NCBI GenBank assembly: GCA_946479125.1 | Contig: CAMLET010000049.1 | Span: 1 to 11,583 of the forward strand | DNA length: 11,583 bases | Origin: an uncultured Flavobacteriales bacterium | GTDB lineage: Bacteria > Bacteroidota > Bacteroidia > Flavobacteriales > Crocinitomicaceae | Direction: 5' to 3' | In this document: piece after piece, positions 1 to 6,832 of the stretch | How positions within the stretch are numbered: the stretch's first letter is position 1 | How the letters are laid out: every line of letters begins with the position of its first letter | Notes under the pieces: model-generated | Databases searched by the model: none | What the model saw: the letters and a program-made list of their open reading frames with translations, nothing else | What the model was told of the DNA's origin: nothing | Position numbers and translations under genes: made by a program

Positions 1-369
1 TTTGTTCCATGTGCTGCTTCTCGTTTGATTACTCAGGATCAGGTAGAGCGCATGGTGAAATCAGGAATGGAAGTTATTGCAGCCGGAGCGAATGTTCCGT
101 TTGCGGATAAAGAAATTTTCTTCGGACCAATCGCTGATTTCGCAGATAATCAAACGGCTGTTATTCCTGACTTTATCTCAAATTGTGGAATGGCACGTGT
201 ATTCGCTTATTTAATGAGTAATGATTTGAAAGAAATCACTGACGCAGGAATTTTTGAAGATACTTCAGCAATCATCCGTGAGGCAATGGTAAAAACACAT
301 GCGGTGAATCCAGGAAAAACAGGAATTGCAAAAGCGGCGTTTGAAATTGCATTGAATCAATTAGTGTAA
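1..369 (+). CDS. Glu/Leu/Phe/Val dehydrogenase, C-terminal part (5' end outside window)
   Basis: The frame is open from base 1, so only about the last 122 residues are present and the start lies upstream of the window. Amino-acid dehydrogenases of this family catalyse NAD(P)-dependent oxidative deamination of an amino acid to its 2-oxo acid in the cytoplasm. Visible family hallmarks are the PCAASR segment at the very start, AGANVPFADKEIFFGP, and IPDFISNCGMARVFAYLM, followed by the C-terminal helix ending in AFEIALNQLV. These match the C-terminal part of the roughly 400-residue Bacteroidota enzymes of this family. The Rossmann nucleotide-binding core and catalytic lysines are outside the window, so substrate (glutamate, leucine or other) cannot be decided. 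The stop lies 3 bp before nhaA, suggesting co-transcription. Confidence 0.92.
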   Translation, partial: FVPCAASRLITQDQVERMVKSGMEVIAAGANVPFADKEIFFGPIADFADNQTAVIPDFISNCGMARVFAYLMSNDLKEITDAGIFEDTSAIIREAMVKTHAVNPGKTGIAKAAFEIALNQLV

Positions 370-372
370 ATC

Positions 373-1560
373 ATGATGGCTAAAAACAGGAGAAAGAACC
401 TGTTTAAGCAATTTTTCGAAAGCGAGAAATCGGGAGGGTTAACACTCATCTTCTTCACGATTCTTTCTCTTATCCTTGCGAATTCTTCTTTTGGAGAATC
501 ATACATTCATTTCTGGGAGAAGGGTCTTGGACCGATGAATCTTGAACATTGGGTCAATGATGTGCTCATGTCAATTTTCTTTCTGCTCATAGGGTTAGAA
601 TTGAAACGTGAGTTTAAGGTTGGAGAACTTTCAAGTTTGAAAAACGCTTCTTTGCCAATTGTTAGTGCGCTGGGTGGAATGCTTGTTCCTGCTTTGTTTT
701 TCGTAATCTTCAATATTTCAAAACCGACTATTAATGGTTTCGGGATTCCGATGGCAACTGACATTGCATTTGCATTGGGGATTTTGTCATTACTTGGGAA
801 TCGTGTTCCCCTTTCATTGAAAGTTTTTCTCACAGCCTTAGCGGTAATCGATGATTTGGGTGCTGTTCTGGTAATTGCCATTTTCTACACCAAAACCATT
901 CTTTGGACTTATCTATTGATTTCCATTGGAATCTTTTCCTTGTTGTTGCTTTTGAATAAGTTGAAAGTCACTAATCTGCTGGTTTACATCCCTCTCGGAA
1001 TAGCAATGTGGTATTTTATGCATTTTTCAGGAGTACATTCTACCATTGCTGGAGTTTTGTTTGCCTTTGCTCTACCATCTTATCAAAAGAACGGAAAAAC
1101 AAGTCCGTCTGAAATCTTACAGAAAATGCTCCATTTTCCTGTCCCTTTTATCATTCTTCCCATTTTCGCTTTGGCAAATACAGCTATTGTCATTTCTGCA
1201 GATTGGCAAGCATCGCTTACAGCACCTGTTGGATTAGGAATTCTTGTTGGATTGATACTTGGGAAACCAGTAGGCATCTTTTTGTTTTCATTCATTGCTG
1301 TAAAGTTGAAGTTTGCTTCTTTGCCTGGTAGAGTGAAATGGCTGCAATTGATTGGTGTGGGAATGCTTGCTGGAATTGGTTTTACAATGTCAATTTTTGT
1401 AACTCTCCTTGCTTTTGATAATTCTAAAACTATTGATCAAGGTAAGTTTTGCATTCTTGTTTCTTCTTTATTTGCCGCTTTAATTGGTCTTCTTTGGCTT
1501 AATTTTTCATTATCTAGAAAACGAAATCAAGAAAAGACGGTTTCCGTTACAGAAGAATAG
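373..1560 (+). CDS. nhaA: Na+/H+ antiporter NhaA
   Basis: This is an inner-membrane antiporter that exports Na+ (or Li+) in exchange for protons, for pH and sodium homeostasis. The 395-residue length is close to E. coli NhaA (388). The protein has many hydrophobic segments and the diagnostic motifs: GLELKRE at 74-80, GIPMATDIAFALGIL with D130, ALAVIDDLGAV with the paired ion-binding aspartates D160 and D161 (E. coli D163/D164), LGKPVGI with K298 (equivalent to E. coli K300), and GIGFTMSIFV near the C-terminus. The start is one of two adjacent ATG codons (373 or 376), with no Shine-Dalgarno sequence, as is usual in Bacteroidota. The gene begins 3 bp after the dehydrogenase stop, so the two are probably one transcript. 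No strong terminator is visible after the stop. Confidence 0.98.
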   Translation: MMAKNRRKNLFKQFFESEKSGGLTLIFFTILSLILANSSFGESYIHFWEKGLGPMNLEHWVNDVLMSIFFLLIGLELKREFKVGELSSLKNASLPIVSALGGMLVPALFFVIFNISKPTINGFGIPMATDIAFALGILSLLGNRVPLSLKVFLTALAVIDDLGAVLVIAIFYTKTILWTYLLISIGIFSLLLLLNKLKVTNLLVYIPLGIAMWYFMHFSGVHSTIAGVLFAFALPSYQKNGKTSPSEILQKMLHFPVPFIILPIFALANTAIVISADWQASLTAPVGLGILVGLILGKPVGIFLFSFIAVKLKFASLPGRVKWLQLIGVGMLAGIGFTMSIFVTLLAFDNSKTIDQGKFCILVSSLFAALIGLLWLNFSLSRKRNQEKTVSVTEE

Positions 1561-1649
1561 ATTTCCCTAGAACTTCTCAGTGAGGTTCATTTCTTGAAGT
1601 GAGGAAAAGAAAAGCAATGGTTTCGTGATTTTGCATAAAGGCGTTTACG

Positions 1650-1683
1650 TTTGAAATTTTGGCTACAAAATTTCTATACTTTG
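1650..1683 (+). promoter_or_regulatory. possible Bacteroidota-type promoter upstream of exbB
   Basis: TTTG at 1650-1653 is followed after 21 bp by TATACTTTG at 1675-1683. This resembles the Bacteroidota primary sigma factor consensus (TTTG, then TAnnTTTG), but the -7 element has one extra base. If used, it would give the exb operon a 5' leader of about 270 nt containing the hairpin repeat. It is a weak call. Confidence 0.3.
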
Positions 1684-1739
1684 TTGCTAAATAGAAACAA
1701 GTTGCTTTTCCCGAACGGCTTGAAATGAACTTGATTTTG

Positions 1740-1767
1740 TTACTTTTTTCATCAAGGAAAAAAGTAA
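1740..1767. repeat. perfect 11-bp inverted repeat, likely dispersed Bacteroidota intergenic element
   Basis: TTACTTTTTTC at 1740-1750 is the exact reverse complement of GAAAAAAGTAA at 1757-1767, around a 6-nt ATCAAG loop. The surrounding text (GAACTTGATTTTGTTAC before it, a purine-rich run and a CCTCCGCTA segment after it) resembles, from memory, a hairpin repeat common between genes in many Bacteroidota genomes. Only one copy lies in this window, so its repeat status is recalled and not shown here. It could also work as a transcript-end hairpin for nhaA. Confidence 0.55.
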
Positions 1768-1960
1768 AGAGAGAGAGCAGCCTAAAAAATCATAAAAAAG
1801 TCCTCCGCTAGTAACCTTCACTTATCTTCACGTTACGATTGTAGATTTACCCAATACCTGTAAACAAATTAGTGTGAATATCTATTTGGTTTGCTGTCTT
1901 ATCTAACGGTATTGAGGGTTTAACTTTGAAAGTTGTTATATAGACTACAATTATATCCAG

Positions 1961-2719
1961 ATGAAAAAAATACAAATGAAAAAAATAAGTGCATTGCTGC
2001 TTTTTCTATTGAGTGTTCCTGTAATGAGTATCGCTCAAATTTCAACTGAAGGTGCTGATACGGCAAAGAAAGCTGCTGAAGAAGGCGCTGCGAAAGCTGG
2101 TGAACACGTTTCCTGGTTTGAGTTCTTAATGAAGGGTGGGGCTTTCATGGTTCCTATTTTGCTTTTGTTGTTCTATGTTATTTATTTGATTATTGAACGA
2201 TATAGATATATTAAGCGCGTTACAGCTTTTAATCCTGGATTAATTGGAAGTATCCGTGGTGAGTTGTCAAAAGGTAATGTGAAAGAATCGTTGAATGCTG
2301 TTGCTCACGATCAAACTTCTTTTGGTGCTGTTGTTACGGAAGGTATTATGACAGTTGGTCGACCAGTTTCTGAAATTGAGTCGAACATGGAGAAAGTGGT
2401 GAACATCGAAATTGGAAAAATGGAGAAAGGAATGGGGCAGTTGAGCATGATTGCCAGTATCGCTCCGATTTTCGGGTTTATCGGTACAATTGCCGGGGTA
2501 ATTAAGATCTTCTACAACATCTCAACAGATGGAAATATTTCAATTAGTACGATCTCTGGGGGGTTGTATGAGAAAATGATCTGTTCAGGAGCTGGTTTGG
2601 CTGTTGGATTGGTAGCTTATGCTGCTTACCACGGTTTGAATGCGTTGATCGATAAGTTCGTTTTGCGTGCACAGAAAGTGAATTTAGAGTTCGTTAATAT
2701 CATTCAAAGACCAAGCTAG
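1961..2719 (+). CDS. exbB: ExbB/TolQ/MotA-family proton channel protein
   Basis: ExbB forms the pentameric inner-membrane channel that, with ExbD, uses the proton gradient to drive TonB. The 252-residue protein has an N-terminal signal-like hydrophobic stretch (about 9-25), as often seen in Bacteroidota ExbB, then a first membrane segment (about 60-79). The long cytoplasmic part is followed by TM2 (SMIASIAPIFGFIGTIAGVI, 162-181) and TM3 (about 207-227). TM2 retains T176, aligned with E. coli ExbB T148. In TM3 the position aligned with T181 is S209 (MICSGAGL), a conservative change. ATG codons at 1961 and 1976 both fit; 1976 gives a cleaner signal peptide. It heads a gene cluster with 2-bp spacing to exbD, which fixes the assignment to the TonB system and not flagella. 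TolQ is an alternative name for the same fold. Confidence 0.92.
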   Translation: MKKIQMKKISALLLFLLSVPVMSIAQISTEGADTAKKAAEEGAAKAGEHVSWFEFLMKGGAFMVPILLLLFYVIYLIIERYRYIKRVTAFNPGLIGSIRGELSKGNVKESLNAVAHDQTSFGAVVTEGIMTVGRPVSEIESNMEKVVNIEIGKMEKGMGQLSMIASIAPIFGFIGTIAGVIKIFYNISTDGNISISTISGGLYEKMICSGAGLAVGLVAYAAYHGLNALIDKFVLRAQKVNLEFVNIIQRPS

Positions 2720-2721
2720 TT

Positions 2722-3117
2722 ATGGCTATTCAAAGAAGAAAAAAGGCTGTTCCTCACGTCGAATCCTCGTCGATGAGTGACATCATGTTCTTTTTGTTTT
2801 TGTTCTTCTTGATTATATCAACAATGGCAAATCCGAACGTGATAAAAGTTCCGCTTCCCGAGGCCAAAACAACAACCAATACTCCAGAAAACCACTTGAC
2901 AGTGACTATTGATAGCGAAAAGCGCTACTACATTGATAAAGATCAGGTGGATATTGATAAATTGGAAGGTGAGATTGTTAGAAAAACGCAGGAATTGGGT
3001 GATGATATGGTTGTTATTCGTCCAGCGAAGGATGTTGAAGTGCAATTGTTGATCGACCTGCTTCAAATGGGATTGAAAAACAATTTGAAGTTTGTGATTG
3101 CAACGAAAGGCGGCTAG
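2722..3117 (+). CDS. exbD: ExbD/TolR-family biopolymer transport protein (first copy)
   Basis: ExbD is the single-span partner inside the ExbB channel and carries the proton-conducting aspartate. This 131-residue protein has a short basic cytoplasmic tail (MAIQRRKKAVPHVESSS), then SMSDIMFFLFLFFLIIST with the key Asp at D20, equivalent to E. coli ExbD D25. A periplasmic domain follows (HLTVTIDSEKRYYIDKDQVD ... VVIRPAKDVEVQLLIDLLQM), typical of ExbD. It starts 2 bp after the exbB stop and lies 24 bp before a close paralogue. Tandem exbD genes are usual in Bacteroidota TonB operons. TolR is the only serious alternative; the downstream TonB-like proteins favour ExbD. Confidence 0.93.
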   Translation: MAIQRRKKAVPHVESSSMSDIMFFLFLFFLIISTMANPNVIKVPLPEAKTTTNTPENHLTVTIDSEKRYYIDKDQVDIDKLEGEIVRKTQELGDDMVVIRPAKDVEVQLLIDLLQMGLKNNLKFVIATKGG

Positions 3118-3141
3118 TTTTAGTCGGTAAATAATTTCGAT

Positions 3142-3543
3142 ATGGCTATTGAAAGAAGAAAAAAAGCAGTTCCGCATGTGGAGTCATCTTCAATGAGTGA
3201 CATCATGTTCTTTTTGTTCTTATTCTTCTTGATTATTTCAACAATGGCCAATCCAAATGTAATCAAAGTCCCACTTCCGGACCAGTCTCAACCAAAATCA
3301 GATGATCCGCCTAAAAATCACCTTACTGTAACTATTGATAGCGAAAAACGTTATTACTTAGACAAAGATGAGGTAGATTTTGAACGTTTGGAGAGCGAGA
3401 TTGTAAGAAAAACGGAGGAATCAGATGATGACATGGTTGTTATCCGTCCGGCAAAAGACGTTGAAGTACAGTTGTTAATCGATATGCTTCAAATGGGACT
3501 GAAAAACAACTTGAAATTTGTTATTGCAACAAAAGGAAGTTAA
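3142..3543 (+). CDS. exbD: ExbD/TolR-family biopolymer transport protein (second copy)
   Basis: This 133-residue paralogue of the preceding gene has a nearly identical tail and membrane helix: MAIERRKKAVPHVESSSMSD, with the channel Asp again at D20, then IMFFLFLFFLIISTMANPNVIKVPLP. It differs mainly in the linker after the helix (DQSQPKSDDPPK against EAKTTTNTPE) and in several periplasmic charges. The C-termini match closely (MGLKNNLKFVIATKG). The two copies probably arose by tandem duplication and may form a heterodimer in the ExbB pore, since ExbD works as a dimer; the heterodimer is inference. The next gene starts 22 bp downstream with its own ribosome binding site. Confidence 0.93.
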   Translation: MAIERRKKAVPHVESSSMSDIMFFLFLFFLIISTMANPNVIKVPLPDQSQPKSDDPPKNHLTVTIDSEKRYYLDKDEVDFERLESEIVRKTEESDDDMVVIRPAKDVEVQLLIDMLQMGLKNNLKFVIATKGS

Positions 3544-3552
3544 ATTTATTAG

Positions 3553-3560
3553 AAAGGAGA
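3553..3560 (+). promoter_or_regulatory. Shine-Dalgarno sequence that decides the TonB-like gene start
   Basis: AAAGGAGA lies 5 nt before the ATG at 3566. Clear Shine-Dalgarno sites are uncommon in this phylum and absent from the neighbouring genes. It selects ATG 3566 over the earlier in-frame ATG at 3518, which would overlap exbD, and over the later one at 3581. Confidence 0.65.
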
Positions 3561-3565
3561 ATGTT

Positions 3566-4324
3566 ATGAATGTAGCAATGGAATTATCAAAGGACAGGAG
3601 AGTTGCAGCGTCAGTTGCGCTTGGAACGGCGGCTATTGTATGTTTAATTCTACATTTTTTTACGTACCAAATTCCGATGCCTCCTCTTCCTGACCAATTG
3701 AAGTATGAGGATATGAATGTGGAATTCATTGAATTGACTCCTGAATCTTTACCGGAAACAGCCAATGCTGGTGGTGGAGGTGGTGGAGATGAAGTGAATG
3801 CTCCGAAATCAGATAGATTTACTGAACAAACACAAGAAGTGCTGACAACTCATGGAGGTTCAGGTCAAATTCCTTCCGGACATTCTAACCACACCAATTC
3901 TCCTAACGGACAAAATCAATCTGGAACTGTGAATCCAAAACCGCATAATCCATTTGGAGATGGTGGTAGTGGTAATGGTTCTGGTGGTGGAAATGGAAAT
4001 GGTTTAGGAAACGATAACGGAAATGGGCATGATGAAGGCGATGATGGAAACGGTGGTGGAAATGTTATCCGTAGTTTGATTAGAAGACCAAATGCAGATA
4101 ATATAGATTCTGACGAAGATTGTAAAATTACATTTGCTCTAAAAGTCAATGCAGATGGTACTATTCAGGGTACACCAGCAGTTGTTAGAAGTAAAACTAC
4201 AACAACCAATTCAGATCTTATTTCCAGAGTTGCGGGTGTAGTGAAAGCGCAGGCGCGTTACAATGAAGTGAAGGGGGCAAAATTAGCGAGTATTGAAATT
4301 GTAATTAGGCTTGAGGCCAGATAA
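3566..4324 (+). CDS. TonB-like energy transducer with Gly/Asn-rich linker
   Basis: TonB-like proteins span the periplasm and pass energy from ExbB/ExbD to outer-membrane receptors. With the start at 3566 the protein has 252 residues: a short cytoplasmic tail ending in SKDRR, one membrane helix (about 13-33), a proline-containing exit (PMPPLPDQL), then a low-complexity linker rich in Gly, Asn and Ser (about 67-165). A C-terminal domain covers about 185-252 (DCKITFALKVNADGTIQGTP ... LISRVAGVVKAQARYNEV) and resembles the TonB C-terminal beta-alpha-beta module, where a cysteine precedes the first strand. A linker of this composition is unlike the usual Pro-Glu-Lys linker of TonB. Order in the operon (after exbB-exbD-exbD) supports the role. 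Similarity is judged by pattern only. Confidence 0.78.
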   Translation: MNVAMELSKDRRVAASVALGTAAIVCLILHFFTYQIPMPPLPDQLKYEDMNVEFIELTPESLPETANAGGGGGGDEVNAPKSDRFTEQTQEVLTTHGGSGQIPSGHSNHTNSPNGQNQSGTVNPKPHNPFGDGGSGNGSGGGNGNGLGNDNGNGHDEGDDGNGGGNVIRSLIRRPNADNIDSDEDCKITFALKVNADGTIQGTPAVVRSKTTTTNSDLISRVAGVVKAQARYNEVKGAKLASIEIVIRLEAR

Positions 4325-4336
4325 AATCTAAAGCAT

Positions 4337-5290
4337 ATGGGGTTTTTGTTAATCACCATATTTTTCATGTTTGCGCTTAGTTTATTAGATTTTATCGATA
4401 AATCTGAGTGGGATCAATTAGATGTGAATAATGCCGCTAGGCTTTCATCTAATAGGAGATATGGCGTATATAATCTTAGAACAACGCAGAGTTTCACACT
4501 TGTGGCAATCGTTGGGATCATTTTGGCAATTCTTATTGTTTATTTCACCGGAACAGCTGTTGCTTCTTCTGGTGCGGATAGTGACAAGAATTTTGTCGAC
4601 AAATCCAGTCAGTATGTGGATACCACACAGTTTGCACTGAATGTAGAAGAACAGGAAAAAGACCTGCCGCCTTCTGTGTTTAACCAAAGTGGGAACAATG
4701 GTGATAACATGCCACAAGCGCAACAGGGTGCCGAAGATAAAGGTGAGCCGAATAAGTTTAAGGATAATTCTGCGCAACCAAAACCAGAGAAACCTGCAAA
4801 GATGACGGATGAGGAATACGCCAAGTGGTTGGAGGAAGAGTATTTCAAGGAATTCAAAGACAATGCGGATGCTCGCAACAAAAAAATTGAGCAGACGAAC
4901 AAAGAATTGAAAGAGCGTGAAGAAAAAAACAAGGCAAAACAAAAACAGGTAAATGGTGGAAACGGAGGTGTTTCTGGTTCTAGTGCCAGTAATACCGGTC
5001 AAGCTAGCGTTGTTTGGAAGTTCAGCGACAATCGTGATGCTTATGAGGGGAAACGTGAAAGAGTTCCCGTGCCAGCCTATACATGCGGAAATAAATCTGA
5101 TGCTGTAGTAAAAGTAAAAGTGAAGGTGGATGGTTCTGGAAAAGTACTTTCTGCAACAATTATTTCAACTACTTTGGAAAACGGTTGTATCAAAAACAAC
5201 GCGTTGGAATATGCAAGAAAATCACGTTTCGAGGTTTCTTCAATGCCAGAACAAGAAGGAACGATTACTTATACTTATAAAGCACAATAA
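4337..5290 (+). CDS. TonB-family energy transducer with Lys/Glu-rich linker
   Basis: A second TonB-like protein, 317 residues from ATG 4337. The N-terminal region carries NRRYGVYNLR (39-48), the pattern that precedes the membrane helix in Bacteroidota TonB proteins (NRxYGxYxLR), followed by the helix FTLVAIVGIILAILIVYF (53-70). The middle is highly charged with a predicted coiled-coil-like stretch rich in Glu and Lys (roughly 155-210). The C-terminal domain (about 235-317: RVPVPAYTCGN ... VKVKVKVDGSGKVLSATI ... NGCIKNNALEYARKSRFE) fits the TonB C-terminal fold and has two cysteines that could pair. The start is uncertain: ATG 4367 (residue 11) removes a hydrophobic leader that is odd for this family. 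The stop overlaps the folC start by one base. Confidence 0.82.
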   Translation: MGFLLITIFFMFALSLLDFIDKSEWDQLDVNNAARLSSNRRYGVYNLRTTQSFTLVAIVGIILAILIVYFTGTAVASSGADSDKNFVDKSSQYVDTTQFALNVEEQEKDLPPSVFNQSGNNGDNMPQAQQGAEDKGEPNKFKDNSAQPKPEKPAKMTDEEYAKWLEEEYFKEFKDNADARNKKIEQTNKELKEREEKNKAKQKQVNGGNGGVSGSSASNTGQASVVWKFSDNRDAYEGKRERVPVPAYTCGNKSDAVVKVKVKVDGSGKVLSATIISTTLENGCIKNNALEYARKSRFEVSSMPEQEGTITYTYKAQ

Positions 5291-6522
5291 TGAGCTTTCG
5301 TACGTACGATGAAGCTTGTGAATGGTTGTTCTCTCAATTTCCGGCTTATCATAATTTAGGTGCAGCAGCTTACAATCCTGGTTTAAAGAATACGGAAGAA
5401 TTACTTTCCTTTTTCGAGAATCCACATAATCAATTGAGGTTCATTCATGTTGGTGGAACTAATGGTAAAGGTTCTGTAAGTAATATACTAACTTCCGTTC
5501 TGCTAGAATCAGGAGAAACAGTTGGCTGTTTTACTTCACCTCATATTCTCGATTTTTCGGAACGTATTCGTGTGAATGGTGAACCGATAGCTCAGAATTT
5601 TGTTGTGGACTTTTGCAATAAGGTAAACAATCATCAATGGCAACTGGAGCCTTCTTTCTTCGAAATAACCTGGGTAATGGCGTTGGAATATTTTCGTCTG
5701 ACGAAATGCTCTATTGTTGTTGCTGAAGTTGGGTTAGGCGGACGATTGGACGCAACAAATGTCATTATGCCGTTACTTTCTATTATTACCAATATTTCTT
5801 TAGATCACACGAATATTCTTGGGAATACAAGAGCAGAAATCGCCTTCGAGAAAGCGGGGATTATTAAACAGAATGTTCCGGTTATTCTTGGGGAATTCGA
5901 TGAGGAAGTTGCTCCTGTGTTTCAAAAAGCGGTAAGTGAGCGTTCGAGCAGGATTTTGCAGAATGTTGAACTAGAATCATTTCCTTCGGAGATTATCGGC
6001 TATCAAAAGCTGAACTATATTTTGGTGAAAACTGCGGTTCGTTATCTCGAAGGAATCGGTTTCAGGTGTTCAGATTTAGAGTTGGAAAAAGGAATTGCGA
6101 ATTTGAGAAAGAACTCAGGTTTTTTTGGTCGTTTGGAAATCATAAATAAAGAACCGTTAAGGATTGTCGATTGTGCGCATAACGAAGCTGGATTGAAAGC
6201 TTTATTCGAGTCAATTGAACCAAAAGGTCAGCTTTATATTGTTTACGGAACAAGTTCGGATAAAGATTTAAAAGGAATCGTTTCTGTACTTCCTGAGTCA
6301 GCAAACTACTTTTTAACTGAGTTTTCGAATCCAAGATCGGCAACGATAGAGCAGTTGAAACAAGGTTTTTCTAATTTCCCTGAAAAAAAGTTGAAATTTT
6401 TTCTAAAAGTAGATCAGGCGGTAGAAGCAGCACAACTTATTGCAAATAAAGAGGATACAATAGTGGTTTGTGGTTCGTTTTTTTTGGCTCACGATTTTTT
6501 TTCAAAATTTTCTTTGAAATAG
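5290..6522 (+). CDS. folC: bifunctional folylpolyglutamate synthase/dihydrofolate synthase
   Basis: FolC is a cytoplasmic Mur-ligase-family enzyme that joins glutamate to dihydropteroate and then extends the polyglutamate tail of folates, using ATP. The 410-residue length is normal. Motifs in order are: the P-loop GGTNGKGS (55-62), FTSPHILDFSERI (81-93), EVGLGGRLDATN (146-157), LDHTNILG (171-178), FEKAGIIK (186-193) with K188 at the position of the carbamylated lysine, and DCAHNEAG (294-301) in the C-terminal domain. The last motif is normally DxAHNP; here Glu replaces Pro. The ATG shares its A with the TAA stop of the TonB-like gene, implying translational coupling. This placement after TonB genes is probably operon history and not a functional link. 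Confidence 0.97.
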   Translation: MSFRTYDEACEWLFSQFPAYHNLGAAAYNPGLKNTEELLSFFENPHNQLRFIHVGGTNGKGSVSNILTSVLLESGETVGCFTSPHILDFSERIRVNGEPIAQNFVVDFCNKVNNHQWQLEPSFFEITWVMALEYFRLTKCSIVVAEVGLGGRLDATNVIMPLLSIITNISLDHTNILGNTRAEIAFEKAGIIKQNVPVILGEFDEEVAPVFQKAVSERSSRILQNVELESFPSEIIGYQKLNYILVKTAVRYLEGIGFRCSDLELEKGIANLRKNSGFFGRLEIINKEPLRIVDCAHNEAGLKALFESIEPKGQLYIVYGTSSDKDLKGIVSVLPESANYFLTEFSNPRSATIEQLKQGFSNFPEKKLKFFLKVDQAVEAAQLIANKEDTIVVCGSFFLAHDFFSKFSLK

Positions 6523-6523
6523 C

Positions 6524-6553
6524 TTGCAAATACAGATTTGGTGTCTATCTTTG
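6524..6553 (+). promoter_or_regulatory. promoter of tRNA-Val
   Basis: TTG at 6524-6526 is followed after 19 bp by TATCTTTG at 6546-6553, an exact match to the Bacteroidota -7 consensus TAnnTTTG. It begins immediately after the folC stop and lies about 50 bp before the tRNA, so the tRNA has its own strong promoter. Confidence 0.8.
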
Positions 6554-6603
6554 CACCCACCTAAGACAACGGTCTGGGGCACAAAAAAAGAAAAATATTT
6601 TAT

Positions 6604-6678
<75 letters not shown>

Positions 6679-6686
6679 CTTAACTA

Positions 6687-6721
6687 AGTCCAGTAATACT
6701 CAATGTTGCTGGACTTTTTTT
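6687..6721 (+). terminator. intrinsic terminator after tRNA-Val
   Basis: AGTCCAGTAA (6687-6696) pairs with TTGCTGGACT (6706-6715) in a 10-bp stem with one G-U pair around a 9-nt loop. A T run follows at 6715-6721. It ends tRNA transcription before the integrase gene. Confidence 0.85.
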
Positions 6722-6746
6722 ATGTCCATACTTTTGGGCATGATTT

Positions 6747-6832
6747 GTAGTTATGTGAGAATAATGTCTGTTTCACCTGCAAATTACCTGCAAATTTTTT
6801 GATAGTGGAAAACTACAACTCTCGTAGTTATG
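6747..6832 (+). promoter_or_regulatory. repeat cluster in the integrase leader, possible integrase or excisionase binding sites
   Basis: The leader has an exact 11-bp tandem repeat, ACCTGCAAATT, at 6775-6785 and 6786-6796. It also has GTAGTTATG at 6747-6755 and again at 6824-6832, where the second copy contains the integrase ATG. An inverted AACTAC at 6811-6816 forms a short dyad with GTAGTT at 6824-6829. Such short repeats beside an att site often bind integrase arms or an excisionase, or regulate the gene; this is inference. Confidence 0.35.

Larger units (their letters stand above)
1561..1960. other. 400-bp intergenic region between nhaA and exbB
   Basis: I see no convincing gene here. 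The region holds a perfect inverted repeat at 1740-1767 and a possible promoter at 1650-1683, both listed separately. A second TTTG at 1925-1928 lies at a plausible upstream distance from exbB, but the matching -7 box is poor (TACAATTA at 1946-1953). The transcription start of the exb operon therefore cannot be fixed by eye. A 28-codon ATG frame at 1725-1811 crosses the hairpin and looks like a by-product of the repeat. Confidence 0.6.

Noticed and set aside
507..881. 124-codon minus-strand frame inside nhaA
   Set aside because: NhaA motifs on the plus strand are unambiguous and the antisense product has no recognisable features.
1725..1811. 28-codon ATG frame in the nhaA-exbB gap
   Set aside because: It crosses the inverted repeat and encodes low-complexity Leu then Lys/Arg runs, as expected from the repeat sequence.
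3518..3565. Earlier in-frame ATG at 3518 for the first TonB-like gene
   Set aside because: It lies inside exbD and adds 16 residues unlike the family; the Shine-Dalgarno site points to ATG 3566.
3916..4149. 77-codon minus-strand frame of Pro/Phe/Ser-rich type
   Set aside because: It mirrors the Gly/Asn-rich linker of the TonB-like gene and has no independent support.
4445..5002. 185-codon frame on the minus strand opposite the second TonB-like gene
   Set aside because: It is antisense to a gene with clear TonB features, and its Phe/Leu-rich product reflects the Lys/Glu-rich codons of the opposite strand.
6775..6796. CRISPR-like tandem repeat
   Set aside because: There are only two adjacent 11-bp units with no spacers, and no cas genes are present.
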